From Lentzea guizhouensis (lineage in GTDB: Bacteria; Actinomycetota; Actinomycetes; Mycobacteriales; Pseudonocardiaceae): DNA of 64,000 nucleotides. Below the pieces are notes generated by a model. The model saw only the letters and a program-made list of their open reading frames with translations. It was not told the origin of the DNA and ran no database searches. The translations under genes and the position numbers were made by a program. Of this stretch, positions 47,708 to 56,459 are shown one piece after another. Within the stretch, counting starts at the first letter, position 1; every line of letters begins with the position of its first letter. The DNA lies in contig NZ_CP016793.1 in assembly GCF_001701025.1 (NCBI RefSeq), forward strand, positions 3,410,001 through 3,474,000. Direction: 5' to 3'.

Positions 47708-48418
47708 ATGAAGCGCAGCAAGGCCTACAAGGCCGCAGCCGAGCTGGTGGACCGGGAGCGGCTGTACTCGCCGCTGGAGGCCGCCAAGCTCGCCAAGGAA
47801 ACGTCCAAGGTGAAGCTGGACGCCACCGTCGAGGTCGCGATTCGCCTCGGCGTCGACCCTCGCAAGGCCGACCAGATGGTCCGCGGCACCGTGAACCTGC
47901 CGCACGGTACGGGCAAGACCGCCCGCGTGATCGTCTTCGCAACCGGTGACAAGGCCGCCGAGGCCGAGGCCGCCGGTGCGGACGCCGTCGGCGCCGAGGA
48001 CCTCATCGAGCGCATCCAGGGTGGCTGGCTCGACTTCGACGCCGCGATCGCGACCCCCGACCAGATGGCGAAGGTCGGCCGCATCGCCCGCATCCTCGGC
48101 CCGCGTGGCCTGATGCCGAACCCCAAGACCGGCACCGTGACCCCCGAGGTCGCCAAGGCCGTCAACGACATCAAGGGCGGAAAGATCAACTTCCGCGTTG
48201 ACAAGCAGGCCAACCTGCACTTCGTCATCGGCAAGGTGTCGTTCGACCCCGACAAGCTGGTCGAGAACTACGCCGCGGCGCTGGACGAGGTCCTCCGGGC
48301 CAAGCCGTCCGCTGCCAAGGGCCGGTACGTCAAGAAGGTCACCGTCTCGACGACGATGGGCCCCGGCATCCCGGTTGACCCGAACCGGACCCGCAACATG
48401 CTGGTGGACGAGGCCTGA
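47708..48418 (+). CDS. rplA: 50S ribosomal protein L1
   Basis: L1 forms the mobile stalk at the E site and represses its own operon in many bacteria. The 236 residues have [20 protein letters not shown] and the signature [11 protein letters not shown]. It is followed by a strong terminator, so rplJL further on are a separate unit. Confidence 0.98.
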   Translation: MKRSKAYKAAAELVDRERLYSPLEAAKLAKETSKVKLDATVEVAIRLGVDPRKADQMVRGTVNLPHGTGKTARVIVFATGDKAAEAEAAGADAVGAEDLIERIQGGWLDFDAAIATPDQMAKVGRIARILGPRGLMPNPKTGTVTPEVAKAVNDIKGGKINFRVDKQANLHFVIGKVSFDPDKLVENYAAALDEVLRAKPSAAKGRYVKKVTVSTTMGPGIPVDPNRTRNMLVDEA

Positions 48419-48445
48419 GTCTCGTTGGTTTGAGTTTCGTTCGTG

Positions 48446-48474
48446 AAAGGCCCCCGGTTCGCCGGGGGCCTTTT
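48446..48474 (+). terminator. Terminator after rplA
   Basis: AAAGGCCCCCGG-TTCG-CCGGGGGCCTTTT: a 12-bp stem closing a stable TTCG tetraloop and followed by TTTTG, a textbook intrinsic terminator. Confidence 0.95.
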
Positions 48475-48558
48475 GCGTTGCAGGGCGTGTGAGGGTGCGT
48501 GGTTGAGCGGGCACTGGCCGTGATTTTGGTGTTCATCGCCGCTTCGCGACGATAGCGA

Positions 48559-48674
48559 TTGGGGCTTGACTTCGAGCCTCTAGCGGGGCGATGCATCGGC
48601 CTGAAAAGCCGGGCACAAAGAGCCCGGCCGTTCCGAACCAAGCGTATCGCCCCGCCCTCAAAGTCAAGCCCCAA
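48559..48674. repeat. 116-bp multi-part inverted repeat
   Basis: The outer arms TTGGGGCTTGACTT (48559-48572) and AAGTCAAGCCCCAA (48661-48674) are perfect complements. Inside, GCGGGGCGAT (48583-48592) pairs with ATCGCCCCGC (48646-48655), and CCGGGC/GCCCGG form a terminal hairpin (48609-48627). The gap from 48475 to 48784 holds no gene. This may be a MITE-like or REP-type element, or a structured RNA. Confidence 0.8.
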
Positions 48675-48784
48675 CCGCAGGTCAAGGGGGCATCACCGCT
48701 ACCCATCGCTGCAGGTTCAAAAGCCTCGCCTTCGCTCGACGGGCTCGCCTGGGGTGCGTGGGCTTTTCGTCTCGCTTCGCTCGA

Positions 48785-49756
48785 TCATCGGGGTTGGCGG
48801 GGGAAAGCTCGGCGGTAGTCGGTTGGGGAGACGCCCACTTGTTTGAGGAAGTGGTGGCGCAGGTTGTTCGCCGTGCCGATGCCGCTCAGCGCCGCGATCT
48901 TTTCAACCGACAGGTCCGTCGACTCGAGTAGTTCCTGTGCCCTCGCGATGCGTTCGTTCAGCAGCCACTGCAGTGGGGTTGTGCCGGTGGCCGCGTGCAG
49001 GCGGCGGTAGAAGGTTCGGGGGCTCACTGCGGCTTGGCGGGCCAGGGAGTTGATCGTGAGGGGTTCGTCGAGGCGTTCGCGGGCCCAGTCGAGGACCGGG
49101 GTGAGGCCCTGGTCGTCGGTGGCGGGGATGGACAGGTCGATGAACTGGCTCTGGCCTCCTGGGCGGTGGGCTGGGACGACCATGCGGCGGGCCAGTTGGT
49201 TGGCGACGTGGGCGCCCAGGTCGTGGCGGACCAGGTGGAGGCAGAGGTCGAGGCCTGCGGTCATGCCTGCGCTGGTCAGGATGTTGCCGTCGTCGACGTA
49301 GAGGACTGAGTCGTCGACCTGGACCTTGGGGTAGCGCTCTGCCAGCAGGGCCGTGTGCATCCAGTGGGCGGTGGCGCGGCGGCCGTCGAGGAGGCCTGCT
49401 TCGGCCAGGGCGAAGGCTCCTACGCACAGCGAGACGATTCGGGCGCCTGCGTCGTGGGCGTTGCGCAGGGCCGTGACCAGGTCGGGTGGGACTGGGGCGT
49501 TGTCCTCGATGACCTCTTCTGGGACCCACGGGACGATGACGGTGTCTGCGCGTGCGATGTCTTCCAGGCCGTGGGTGGTGCGCAGGGTGAAGGGGGCTGG
49601 GGTGCGGCTTTCGGTGCCGCACAGCCACATCTCGTACCAGGGGTTGGCGAGGTCTGGTTGGGGTGTGCCGAAGACGGCGGCGGGGATGCCCAGTTCGTAG
49701 AGGTCCGGGATGCCGAAGTCGGTGGGGACGACCAGGGCGACGGAGCCAGCGCTCAT
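48785..49756 (-). CDS. GlxA family (DJ-1/PfpI + AraC) transcriptional regulator
   Basis: The ATG at 49756 gives 323 residues. The N-terminal DJ-1/PfpI amidase-like domain (VALVVPTDFGIPDLYELGIP; IVSLCVGAFALAEAGLLDGR with the nucleophile-elbow Cys) is followed by an AraC domain with two helix-turn-helices (INSLARQAAVSPRTFYRRLH; LSVEKIAALSGIGTANNLRH). Such proteins sense small molecules and activate neighbouring genes. It is divergent from the second imine reductase gene 84 bases away, so it probably controls it. Confidence 0.9.
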   Translation of the reverse strand: MSAGSVALVVPTDFGIPDLYELGIPAAVFGTPQPDLANPWYEMWLCGTESRTPAPFTLRTTHGLEDIARADTVIVPWVPEEVIEDNAPVPPDLVTALRNAHDAGARIVSLCVGAFALAEAGLLDGRRATAHWMHTALLAERYPKVQVDDSVLYVDDGNILTSAGMTAGLDLCLHLVRHDLGAHVANQLARRMVVPAHRPGGQSQFIDLSIPATDDQGLTPVLDWARERLDEPLTINSLARQAAVSPRTFYRRLHAATGTTPLQWLLNERIARAQELLESTDLSVEKIAALSGIGTANNLRHHFLKQVGVSPTDYRRAFPRQPR

Positions 49757-49839
49757 GGCACCAGGGTATGGCAGGAATTTGGTGGAAGGGGTCAATCCTG
49801 TCACTGGTTGCGGTGATCAAGTCGGCCGAAGCTGGGGGC

Positions 49840-50706
49840 ATGACATCTGAGGCGATCACCGTGCTGGGGCTGGGAAATCTTGGTCGTGCGGTGGCGGAGG
49901 CGTTCTTGCGGGGCGGTCAGGTCACCACGGTCTGGAACCGTTCTGCGGCGAAGGCTGCGGGGTTGGACGGGGCGGTGGTGGCGGGTACGCCGGGGGAGGC
50001 GGCCGGGGCCGGTGAGCTCGTCGTGGTGGCGGTGCTCGACAACCGGGCGGTGCGGGAGGTGCTGCGTGGGGTGGACGTGCGGGGGCGTGCGTTGGTGAAC
50101 CTCACCTCCGGCACTCCTGACGAGGCGCGCGAGTTGGCTGCGTGGGCTGCGGAGAACGGGGCCGAGTACCTGCACGGGGCCGTGTACGCGGTGCCGCAGA
50201 CCATCGGCACGGACGAGTCGGCGATCAACTACAGCGGGGCCGGCGCGGTGTACGAGCGGTGGCGCAAAGTGTTGGAGCTGCTGGGGAAGGCCACGTTCGT
50301 GGGGGACGACGCCGGGCGTGCGTCCGGGTTCGACGTGGCGATCCTGGCGGGGATGTACGGGTTGATCGGCGGGTTCCTGCACGCGGCGGCGCTGGCGCGG
50401 GCCGGTGGGATCGGGGTTGGCGAGCTCACGCCGATGTTGTTGTCCTGGTTGGTGGACCTGCACCCGGCGCTGGTCACGTTCGCCGGGGAGATCGACGGGT
50501 CCGACTACGCCGGTGGCGAGTCGAGCCTCGCGATGAACCAGTCAGGGCTGGCGATGCTCATCCGTGCGGCGGAGGCGCAGGGGGTGCCGTTCGCGGGGCT
50601 TGATGCGGTCAAGGCGTTGGTGGACCGGCAGGTTGCGGCAGGGCACGGCACGGAGAGCCTGGCTCGGGCGGTGGAGTCCTTGGGGTCACAACGGCTTGCG
50701 GGCTGA
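49840..50706 (+). CDS. NADPH-dependent imine reductase-type oxidoreductase (second copy)
   Basis: The 288 residues share the full fold of the protein at 37077: VLGLGNLGRAVAEAFL, WNRSAAK, LTSGTPDEAREL, the signature HGAVYAVPQTIG and FDVAILAGM with an aspartate at the putative catalytic spot. Identity to the first copy looks moderate, so they are paralogues, not a recent duplication. The two differ in regulator type (AraC-like here, HxlR there). It overlaps the convergent methyltransferase by 21 bases. Confidence 0.82.
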   Translation: MTSEAITVLGLGNLGRAVAEAFLRGGQVTTVWNRSAAKAAGLDGAVVAGTPGEAAGAGELVVVAVLDNRAVREVLRGVDVRGRALVNLTSGTPDEARELAAWAAENGAEYLHGAVYAVPQTIGTDESAINYSGAGAVYERWRKVLELLGKATFVGDDAGRASGFDVAILAGMYGLIGGFLHAAALARAGGIGVGELTPMLLSWLVDLHPALVTFAGEIDGSDYAGGESSLAMNQSGLAMLIRAAEAQGVPFAGLDAVKALVDRQVAAGHGTESLARAVESLGSQRLAG

Positions 50707-51465
50707 CAGCAGGAACACCAGCGGCGTGGCGAGGAAGTCGCCGGTCGCGAGGTCGGCGAGCCACCGTTCGCCTGTGGCGCGGTCGATGGCGCCGGCGCGG
50801 ATGGCGCGTTCGGTGTTGCGGGTGAACACGAAGACCTCGTCCGCCTGGGCGAAGTCGTGGAACACCGGTGCGGCGGTCTCGACGGCCCCGACCTCGAAGC
50901 CGGCGGCGCGTGCCAGGCGGGCGAGCTGACGGCCGATCGTGGCGTTGCGGACCATGGTCGAGCAGACGAAGCGGTTGAAGGCGCGGTTGACCTCCAGGTC
51001 GCCGTCGACGACGAGCGAGTCCCAGTCGGGCTCGCCGACGCGGAGCAGGCCACCTGGTTCGAGCACGCGCAGGAGCTCGGCCAAGACCGCGCCGGGGTCG
51101 GCGACGTGCTGGAGCGCGCGGTCCATCCGCGCCCGGTGGAAGGTGGCGTCCTCGAACGGCAGCGCGTGGCCGTCGCCGAGCACCACCTCGACCTGCGGGC
51201 GGTCGTGGAACCGGGTGCTCGCCGCGGCGACCATCCGCTCGTCGATGTCGACCCCGACCACGCGGCCGGATTCGGTCACCGCGTCGGCCATGGACGCCAG
51301 GTCCGCGCCGGGACCGCATCCCAGGTCGAGGACGCTGAGGTCGGGCCTCAGGTCGAGGAGGTCGAGCAGCCGGCGTTTGTAGTCACCCGCCACCGCGGCC
51401 ACGGTGTCCATGTACGCGGCCTTGTCCGGGCTGGGCACCCCCAGTGCGTTCGCCATGCGGTCCAA
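50686..51465 (-). CDS. Class I SAM-dependent methyltransferase
   Basis: The 259-residue protein has the SAM motif VLDLGCGPGADLASM (about residue 45), acidic loop GVDIDERMV, DGHALPFEDATFHRARMDRAL and LRVLEPGGLLRVGEPD. It resembles small-molecule methyltransferases with an N-terminal cap. Substrate is unknown. The next gene downstream in genome order starts 1 base beyond its start, on the same strand, so both may be one transcript. Confidence 0.87.
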   Translation of the reverse strand: MDRMANALGVPSPDKAAYMDTVAAVAGDYKRRLLDLLDLRPDLSVLDLGCGPGADLASMADAVTESGRVVGVDIDERMVAAASTRFHDRPQVEVVLGDGHALPFEDATFHRARMDRALQHVADPGAVLAELLRVLEPGGLLRVGEPDWDSLVVDGDLEVNRAFNRFVCSTMVRNATIGRQLARLARAAGFEVGAVETAAPVFHDFAQADEVFVFTRNTERAIRAGAIDRATGERWLADLATGDFLATPLVFLLSARKPL

Positions 51466-52173
51466 TCAACCACAGGTGCTGGGCGACCAGTCGGTGATCA
51501 CCCAGCCGGAGCCGACCTTCTCGACGACGAACGTGCCCAGTCGCGGGCCGCCCTCGACGGTCAGCGCGCAGGAGTCGATGGTGACCTTGGTGGAGGCCGG
51601 GGTCTTCAGCATGTCCGGCGGGAACAACACCTGCTGGTACTTGTCGACGCTGGTGACCTGCGACTTCAGTTCCTTGACCGCGGCTCCGCAATCGCTTGCG
51701 CCGTAGGCGTTCGCGAACTTCTGGCGGGTGTCGTCGCGCAGGATCAGCGTGCAGGCGCGGGTCGTGTCGGCGAACGAGACGTGCTTGTAGAACATGCCGA
51801 CGGTGCCCTGCAGACCGGCCGGTGCCGACAGGCCCTGAGCCGCGCCGGTCACGCCGCCGCTGTCCTGGGCGATGTCGCCGGGGTCGTCGGTGCCGAAGAA
51901 GTGGTTGTAGGCCCAGATCGCCGAGCCGAGCACGACGAGGAACGTCAGGATGCGCCAGAACAGGGCGCTGCCGAGCACGAACAGCAGCCACCGCAGGCGG
52001 TTGCCCGGCCCCTTCGGCGGCTGCGGCGCCTGGCCGGTCGCCTCCTGGTAGCGCTGGAACTCCTGGAAGCGCTGGAACTCCTGGAACTGCCTGAGCTGTT
52101 CCGGGTCCATCGGGGGCTGCGGCGGCTGCGGGGGCTGCCGAGGGGCGATGTCCTTGCCGGGCTCGTCCGTCAC
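51466..52173 (-). CDS. Hypothetical membrane-anchored protein with proline/glutamine-rich N-terminus
   Basis: The 235-residue protein starts with a GTG (VTDEPGKDIAP). A PQPPQPP and FQEFQRFQEFQRYQE segment of about 55 residues is followed by one membrane helix (ILTFLVVLGSAIWAYNHFF) and an extracytoplasmic domain of about 140 residues with three cysteines, ending WVITDWSPSTCG. The domain looks like a DUF-type cystatin/NTF2-like fold, but I do not recognise the family. It is upstream of the methyltransferase and divergent from rplJ. Confidence 0.7.
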   Translation of the reverse strand: MTDEPGKDIAPRQPPQPPQPPMDPEQLRQFQEFQRFQEFQRYQEATGQAPQPPKGPGNRLRWLLFVLGSALFWRILTFLVVLGSAIWAYNHFFGTDDPGDIAQDSGGVTGAAQGLSAPAGLQGTVGMFYKHVSFADTTRACTLILRDDTRQKFANAYGASDCGAAVKELKSQVTSVDKYQQVLFPPDMLKTPASTKVTIDSCALTVEGGPRLGTFVVEKVGSGWVITDWSPSTCG

Positions 52174-52228
52174 AGGTCACATCATGCCGATTTGGAGTGG
52201 CCCGACACAGTCGAGTAGTCTTTTCGTG

Positions 52229-52400
52229 GTTCTACCGAAGACCGCTGGTTTTCTCCGCGAGGAGAACGAAGGCCCCGTTGCAACACGGGCGGCCCGCGCA
52301 GGGAGGACGAGGCAAAGCTTCTTGTGACGCCCCGTGCTGCTTGTGCGCGTGGGCGTTTCTGTTGTTTCGGAGCCTTCTCGGCCGGCGGTCTAACCCAGCC
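52229..52400 (+). promoter_or_regulatory. Ribosomal protein L10 leader (autoregulatory mRNA structure)
   Basis: The 190 bases ahead of rplJ contain CCGAAGACCGCTGGT and GAAGGCCCCGTTG...GGCGGCCCGCGCAGG, closely like the L10 leader of streptomycetes, where the L10(L12)4 complex binds and represses translation. The GAGAGGAGG ribosome site ends it. Exact limits are approximate. Confidence 0.75.
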
Positions 52401-52416
52401 CAGAGAGGAGGCGATC

Positions 52417-52971
52417 ATGGCGAAGCCCACGAAGGTTACGGCGGTCGCTGAGCTCGCGGAGCAGTTCCGCAGCAGCTCGGCAGCGGTTGTCACCGAGTAC
52501 CGTGGCCTCTCCATGGCGCAGCTCACCACGCTGCGTCGCGCTCTCGGCGCGGGCACCAAGTACACCGTCGCGAAGAACACGCTGGTCAAGCTGGCTGCCG
52601 CGGACGCCGGAGTCGAGGGCCTCGAGGCTCTCCTGTCCGGTCCGACCGCCATCGCGTTCGTCGAGGGCGAGCCCGTCGACGCCGCCAAGGCGATCCGCGA
52701 CTTCGCGAAGGACAACAAGGCCCTGGTCATCAAGGGCGGCTACATGGATGGCCGCTCGCTCTCGGTCGACGAGGTCACCGCTATCGCGGACCTCGAAAGC
52801 CGTGAGGTGCTGCTCGCGAAGCTCGCGGGCGCGATGAAGGGCAACCTGGCCAAGGCCGCGGGTCTGTTCAACGCCCCGGCTTCCCAGGTCGCTCGCCTGG
52901 CTGCTGCCCTGCAGGAGAAGAAGGCCGAGTCGGCTCCCGCCGCCGAAGCCGACGCTCCCGCCGAAAGCTGA
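52417..52971 (+). CDS. rplJ: 50S ribosomal protein L10
   Basis: L10 anchors the L7/L12 stalk. The 184 residues begin [20 protein letters not shown] and include [17 protein letters not shown] and the helical C-terminus that binds L12 dimers. The ATG at 52417 follows GAGAGGAGG. rplL follows 56 bases later. Confidence 0.98.
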   Translation: MAKPTKVTAVAELAEQFRSSSAAVVTEYRGLSMAQLTTLRRALGAGTKYTVAKNTLVKLAAADAGVEGLEALLSGPTAIAFVEGEPVDAAKAIRDFAKDNKALVIKGGYMDGRSLSVDEVTAIADLESREVLLAKLAGAMKGNLAKAAGLFNAPASQVARLAAALQEKKAESAPAAEADAPAES

Positions 52972-53027
52972 TCACCCGAAGACACGCCCGGCGCTTTCGC
53001 GCGGGAGATTAGAAAGGACCGCCGATC

Positions 53028-53417
53028 ATGGCGAAGCTCAGCACCGAAGAGCTGCTCGACGCGTTCAAGGAGATGACCCTCCTGGAGCTGTCGGCGTTCG
53101 TGAAGCAGTTCGAGGAGACCTTCGAGGTCACCGCCGCGGCTCCGGTCGCCGTTGCCGCTGCTGCCGGCCCCGCCGCCGGTGGCGCTGCCGAGGTCGAGGA
53201 GCAGACGGACTTCAACGTCGTCCTCGAGTCGGCCGGCGACAAGAAGATCCAGGTCATCAAGGTCGTCCGCGAGGTCGTCTCGGGCCTGGGCCTGAAGGAG
53301 GCCAAGGAGCTGGTCGAGTCCGCTCCGAAGGCGATCCTCGAGGGTGTCGCGAAGGACGTCGCGGACGCCGCCAAGGAGAAGCTCGAGGCTGCGGGCGCCA
53401 AGATCACCCTCAAGTGA
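53028..53417 (+). CDS. rplL: 50S ribosomal protein L7/L12
   Basis: L7/L12 recruits translation GTPases. The 129 residues have the N-terminal dimerisation domain, an Ala-rich flexible hinge (about residues 35-55), and the C-terminal factor-binding domain with [20 protein letters not shown] and ending GAKITLK. It is followed by a strong terminator. Confidence 0.98.
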   Translation: MAKLSTEELLDAFKEMTLLELSAFVKQFEETFEVTAAAPVAVAAAAGPAAGGAAEVEEQTDFNVVLESAGDKKIQVIKVVREVVSGLGLKEAKELVESAPKAILEGVAKDVADAAKEKLEAAGAKITLK

Positions 53418-53454
53418 TCTGGGCCCCTGCGGGGGCTTGGCGTTCAGCCGCTTG

Positions 53455-53494
53455 AAACGGGCGTGCACCCACAACGGGGGTGCACGCCCGTTTT
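53455..53494 (+). terminator. Terminator after rplL
   Basis: AAACGGGCGTGCACCC pairs with GGGTGCACGCCCGTTT with a 7-base loop and a T-run (TTTTG). The 16-bp stem ends the rplJL transcript, so the downstream mce genes need their own promoter. Confidence 0.93.
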
Positions 53495-53511
53495 GCTGTC
53501 CACACCCGGCC

Positions 53512-53580
53512 GTTCGAAAGCCACACAGGGGCCCTGCGTTCCTCACAGGGAAACGCAGGACTCCCGCGTGACTTTCGAAC
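53512..53580. repeat. 69-bp long imperfect palindrome
   Basis: The element begins GTTCGAAAG and ends CTTTCGAAC. Folding it in half pairs roughly 30 of 34 positions, including CCTGCGTT with AAACGCAGG near the centre. It sits in the 386-base gap between rplL and mceG, after the rplL terminator. The remainder of the gap (53581-53803) has no gene and presumably the mce promoter. Confidence 0.75.
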
Positions 53581-53803
53581 AGGGCGGGAAGCGGGCGGGT
53601 GTGAGGTGTGCCACGTGCCTGGTTCTGGTTGTTGGGGAGCGGTCTAGGCGGTGGTGACCGTTTTGCGAGGTCACGCTCAGTGCTGTTATCCGAACGCAAC
53701 CGGTGTTAGGCCAACTGGTGAGTAACCTGCCGCGAACGAACTCGTTGCCCAGGTGTGACGCCGATCCCTTGGCGTCGTCGGGGCGTGTGCGGCGGAGGTG
53801 CGG

Positions 53804-54871
53804 ATGGGCGTCGAGGTGGTCGTCGAGGGTCTGACCAAGTCCTTCGGCAAGCAGACCATCTGGCAGGACGTCACGCTCACGTTGCCGCCGGGTGAGGTCA
53901 GCGTGATGCTCGGGCCGTCGGGTACCGGCAAGAGCGTGTTCCTGAAGTCGCTGGTCGGGCTGCTCAAGCCGGAGCGCGGGAAGATCGTCATCAACGGCAC
54001 GGACCTGGTGCGGTGTTCGGAGCACAAGCTCTACGAGATCCGGAAGATGTTCGGCGTGCTGTTCCAGGACGGTGCGTTGTTCGGGTCGATGAACCTGTAC
54101 GACAACATCGCCTTTCCGCTGCGGGAGCACACCCGCAAGACGGAGGCCGAGGTGCGGCGGATCGTCCTCGAGAAGATGGAGATGGTCGGGCTCGTCGGTG
54201 CGGAGAAGAAGCTCCCCGGTGAGATCTCCGGTGGTATGCGCAAGCGGGCCGGGCTGGCGCGGGCGCTGGTGCTCGATCCCGAGATCATCCTGTGCGACGA
54301 GCCGGACTCGGGGTTGGACCCGGTCAGGACGGCGTACCTGAGCCAGTTGCTGATCGATTTGAACGCGCAGATCGACGCGACCATCCTGATCGTCACGCAC
54401 AACATCAACATCGCTCGGACCGTGCCGGACAACCTGGGGATGTTGTTCCGGCGGGAGCTCGTCATGTTCGGGCCGCGCGAGGTGTTGCTGACCAGCGACG
54501 AGCCGGTGGTGGAGCAGTTCCTGAACGGGCGGCGGCTCGGGCCGATCGGCATGTCCGAGGAGAAGGACCAGGCCACCATGGCCGCCGAGCAGGCGCATGC
54601 GGACGCCGGGCACTCGGACGGGTCGCCGGACGAGGACATGCGCGGGGTCGTGCCGCAGTTGGAGCCGACGCCGGGGTTGCCGTACCGGGATGCGGTGCGG
54701 CGGAGGAAGGACCGGGTCATGTCGATCATCCACCAGCTGCCGCACGAGGCGCAGCAGGGGATCATCGAGAGCCTGACCAGCGAGGAGCAGGTGCGGTACG
54801 GCGTGCGCGCCGGAGTGCCGGTGGCCGCTCCGACGCCCAGCCCGTGGCCGCGGACCGGCGGTGTGCTGTGA
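53804..54871 (+). CDS. mceG: Mce lipid transporter ATPase (MceG/Mkl type)
   Basis: MceG powers Mce-type lipid import by working with the YrbE permeases. The ATG at 53804 (GGAGG five bases upstream) gives 355 residues: Walker A GPSGTGKS (about residue 42), Q-loop LFQDGALFG, signature ISGGMRKRAGLARAL, Walker B IILCDEPDSGLDP and the H-loop THN. A C-terminal tail of about 110 acidic then basic residues is typical of actinobacterial MceG. In mycobacteria the gene (mkl) also lies just after rplL. Confidence 0.93.
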   Translation: MGVEVVVEGLTKSFGKQTIWQDVTLTLPPGEVSVMLGPSGTGKSVFLKSLVGLLKPERGKIVINGTDLVRCSEHKLYEIRKMFGVLFQDGALFGSMNLYDNIAFPLREHTRKTEAEVRRIVLEKMEMVGLVGAEKKLPGEISGGMRKRAGLARALVLDPEIILCDEPDSGLDPVRTAYLSQLLIDLNAQIDATILIVTHNINIARTVPDNLGMLFRRELVMFGPREVLLTSDEPVVEQFLNGRRLGPIGMSEEKDQATMAAEQAHADAGHSDGSPDEDMRGVVPQLEPTPGLPYRDAVRRRKDRVMSIIHQLPHEAQQGIIESLTSEEQVRYGVRAGVPVAAPTPSPWPRTGGVL

Positions 54872-55650
54872 CGACGCAGACCTTTCCCGGCGCTGGTGCG
54901 CTGCGGGAGACCGGGAAGCTGTGCCAGCTGGGCATCGACGTCGTGCGGACGTCGTTCCGGCGGCCGTTCCAGCTGAAGGAGTTCATCCAGCAGAGCTGGT
55001 TCATCGTCAGCGTGACGGTGTTGCCCACGGCGCTGGTCAGCATTCCGTTCGGTGCGGTCATCGCGCTGCAGCTGGGCAGCCTCACCCGGCAGATCGGTGC
55101 GCAGAGCTTCACGGGTGCGGCCAGCGTGCTCGCGATCATCCAGCAGGCCAGTCCGATCGTGACGGCGTTGCTGATCGCGGGGGCGGGTGGGTCCGCGATC
55201 TGTGCGGACCTGGGCAGCCGCAAGATCCGGGAAGAGATCGACGCCATGGAAGTGCTGGGCGTCAGCCCGATCCACCGGCTGGTGGTGCCGAGGGTGCTCG
55301 CCACGATGCTGGTCGCGGTGCTGCTCAACGGCATGGTCAGCGTCGTCGGCGTGCTCGGTGGCTACTTCTTCAACGTGATCATGCAGGACGGCACGCCCGG
55401 TGCGTACCTGGCGAGCTTCAGCGCGCTGGCCCAGCTGCCGGACCTGTGGATCAGCGAGCTCAAGGCGCTGATCTTCGGGTTCATCGCCGGGATCGTGGCC
55501 GCCTACCGGGGGCTCAACCCGGCCGGCGGGCCGAAGGGCGTGGGTGACGCGGTCAACCAGGCCGTGGTCATCACGTTCCTGCTGCTGTTCTTCGTCAACT
55601 TCGTCCTCACCACGATCTACCTGCAGGTCGTGCCCGCGAAGGGGAGCTGA
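54868..55650 (+). CDS. YrbE-type Mce permease A
   Basis: One of two integral membrane permeases of the Mce transporter (MlaE fold). The GTG overlaps the mceG stop by four bases and gives 260 residues with five to six hydrophobic segments and the EQ-loop-like coupling segment GSRKIREEIDAMEVLGVSPI that contacts the ATPase. Its stop overlaps the next permease gene (TGATGG). Confidence 0.92.
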   Translation: MTTQTFPGAGALRETGKLCQLGIDVVRTSFRRPFQLKEFIQQSWFIVSVTVLPTALVSIPFGAVIALQLGSLTRQIGAQSFTGAASVLAIIQQASPIVTALLIAGAGGSAICADLGSRKIREEIDAMEVLGVSPIHRLVVPRVLATMLVAVLLNGMVSVVGVLGGYFFNVIMQDGTPGAYLASFSALAQLPDLWISELKALIFGFIAGIVAAYRGLNPAGGPKGVGDAVNQAVVITFLLLFFVNFVLTTIYLQVVPAKGS

Positions 55651-56459
55651 TGGCGAACAAGGTGCTGTCCACCCTGGACGGGTTCGGCGACCAGCTGACG
55701 TTCTACGTCAAGGCGCTGGCGTGGACGCCGCGTGCGCTCAAGCGGTACTCGAAGGAGACGCTGCGGCTGCTGGCCGAGGTGAGCTTCGGTTCCGGTGCGC
55801 TGGCGGTCATCGGCGGCACGATCGGCGTGATGGTCGGCCTGAGCGTGTTCACGGGCACGGTCGTGGGTCTGCAGGGCTTCACGGCCCTCAACCAGATCGG
55901 CACGTCCGCGTTCGCCGGCTTCGTGAGCGCCTACTTCAACACGCGGGAGATCGCGCCGTTGGTGGCGGGGCTGGCGCTGTCCGCCACCGTCGGGTCCGGG
56001 TTCACCGCGCAGCTCGGCGCCATGCGGATCTCCGAGGAGATCGACGCGCTCGAGGTCATGGGCATCCCGAGCCTGCCGTTCCTGGTCACCACGCGGATCA
56101 TCGCCGGGTTCGTCGCGATCATCCCGCTGTACGTGATCGGCCTGCTGACGAGCTACCTGGCGGCGCGCACGATCACCGTGGAGTTCTACGGGCAGTCGGC
56201 GGGCACGTACGACCACTACTTCAACCTGTTCCTACCGCCGGTCGACGTGCTCTGGTCGTTCGGCAAGGTGCTGGTCTTCGCGGTCGTGATCATCATGACC
56301 CACTGCTACTACGGCTACCGCGCCTCGGGCGGGCCGGCCGGGGTCGGGGTGGCGGTCGGGCGCGCGGTGCGGACCGCGATCGTCACGACGGCGCTGCTCG
56401 ACTTCTTCCTGAGCCTCGCGATCTGGGGTGCGACGACGACGGTGAGGATCGCCGGATGA
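55650..56459 (+). CDS. YrbE-type Mce permease B
   Basis: The second permease, 269 residues, with the matching coupling segment GAMRISEEIDALEVMGIPSL and the usual five to six membrane segments. The N-terminal domain has an amphipathic interface helix before the first span. It overlaps the stop of permease A by one base and the mceA start by four. Confidence 0.93.
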   Translation: MANKVLSTLDGFGDQLTFYVKALAWTPRALKRYSKETLRLLAEVSFGSGALAVIGGTIGVMVGLSVFTGTVVGLQGFTALNQIGTSAFAGFVSAYFNTREIAPLVAGLALSATVGSGFTAQLGAMRISEEIDALEVMGIPSLPFLVTTRIIAGFVAIIPLYVIGLLTSYLAARTITVEFYGQSAGTYDHYFNLFLPPVDVLWSFGKVLVFAVVIIMTHCYYGYRASGGPAGVGVAVGRAVRTAIVTTALLDFFLSLAIWGATTTVRIAG

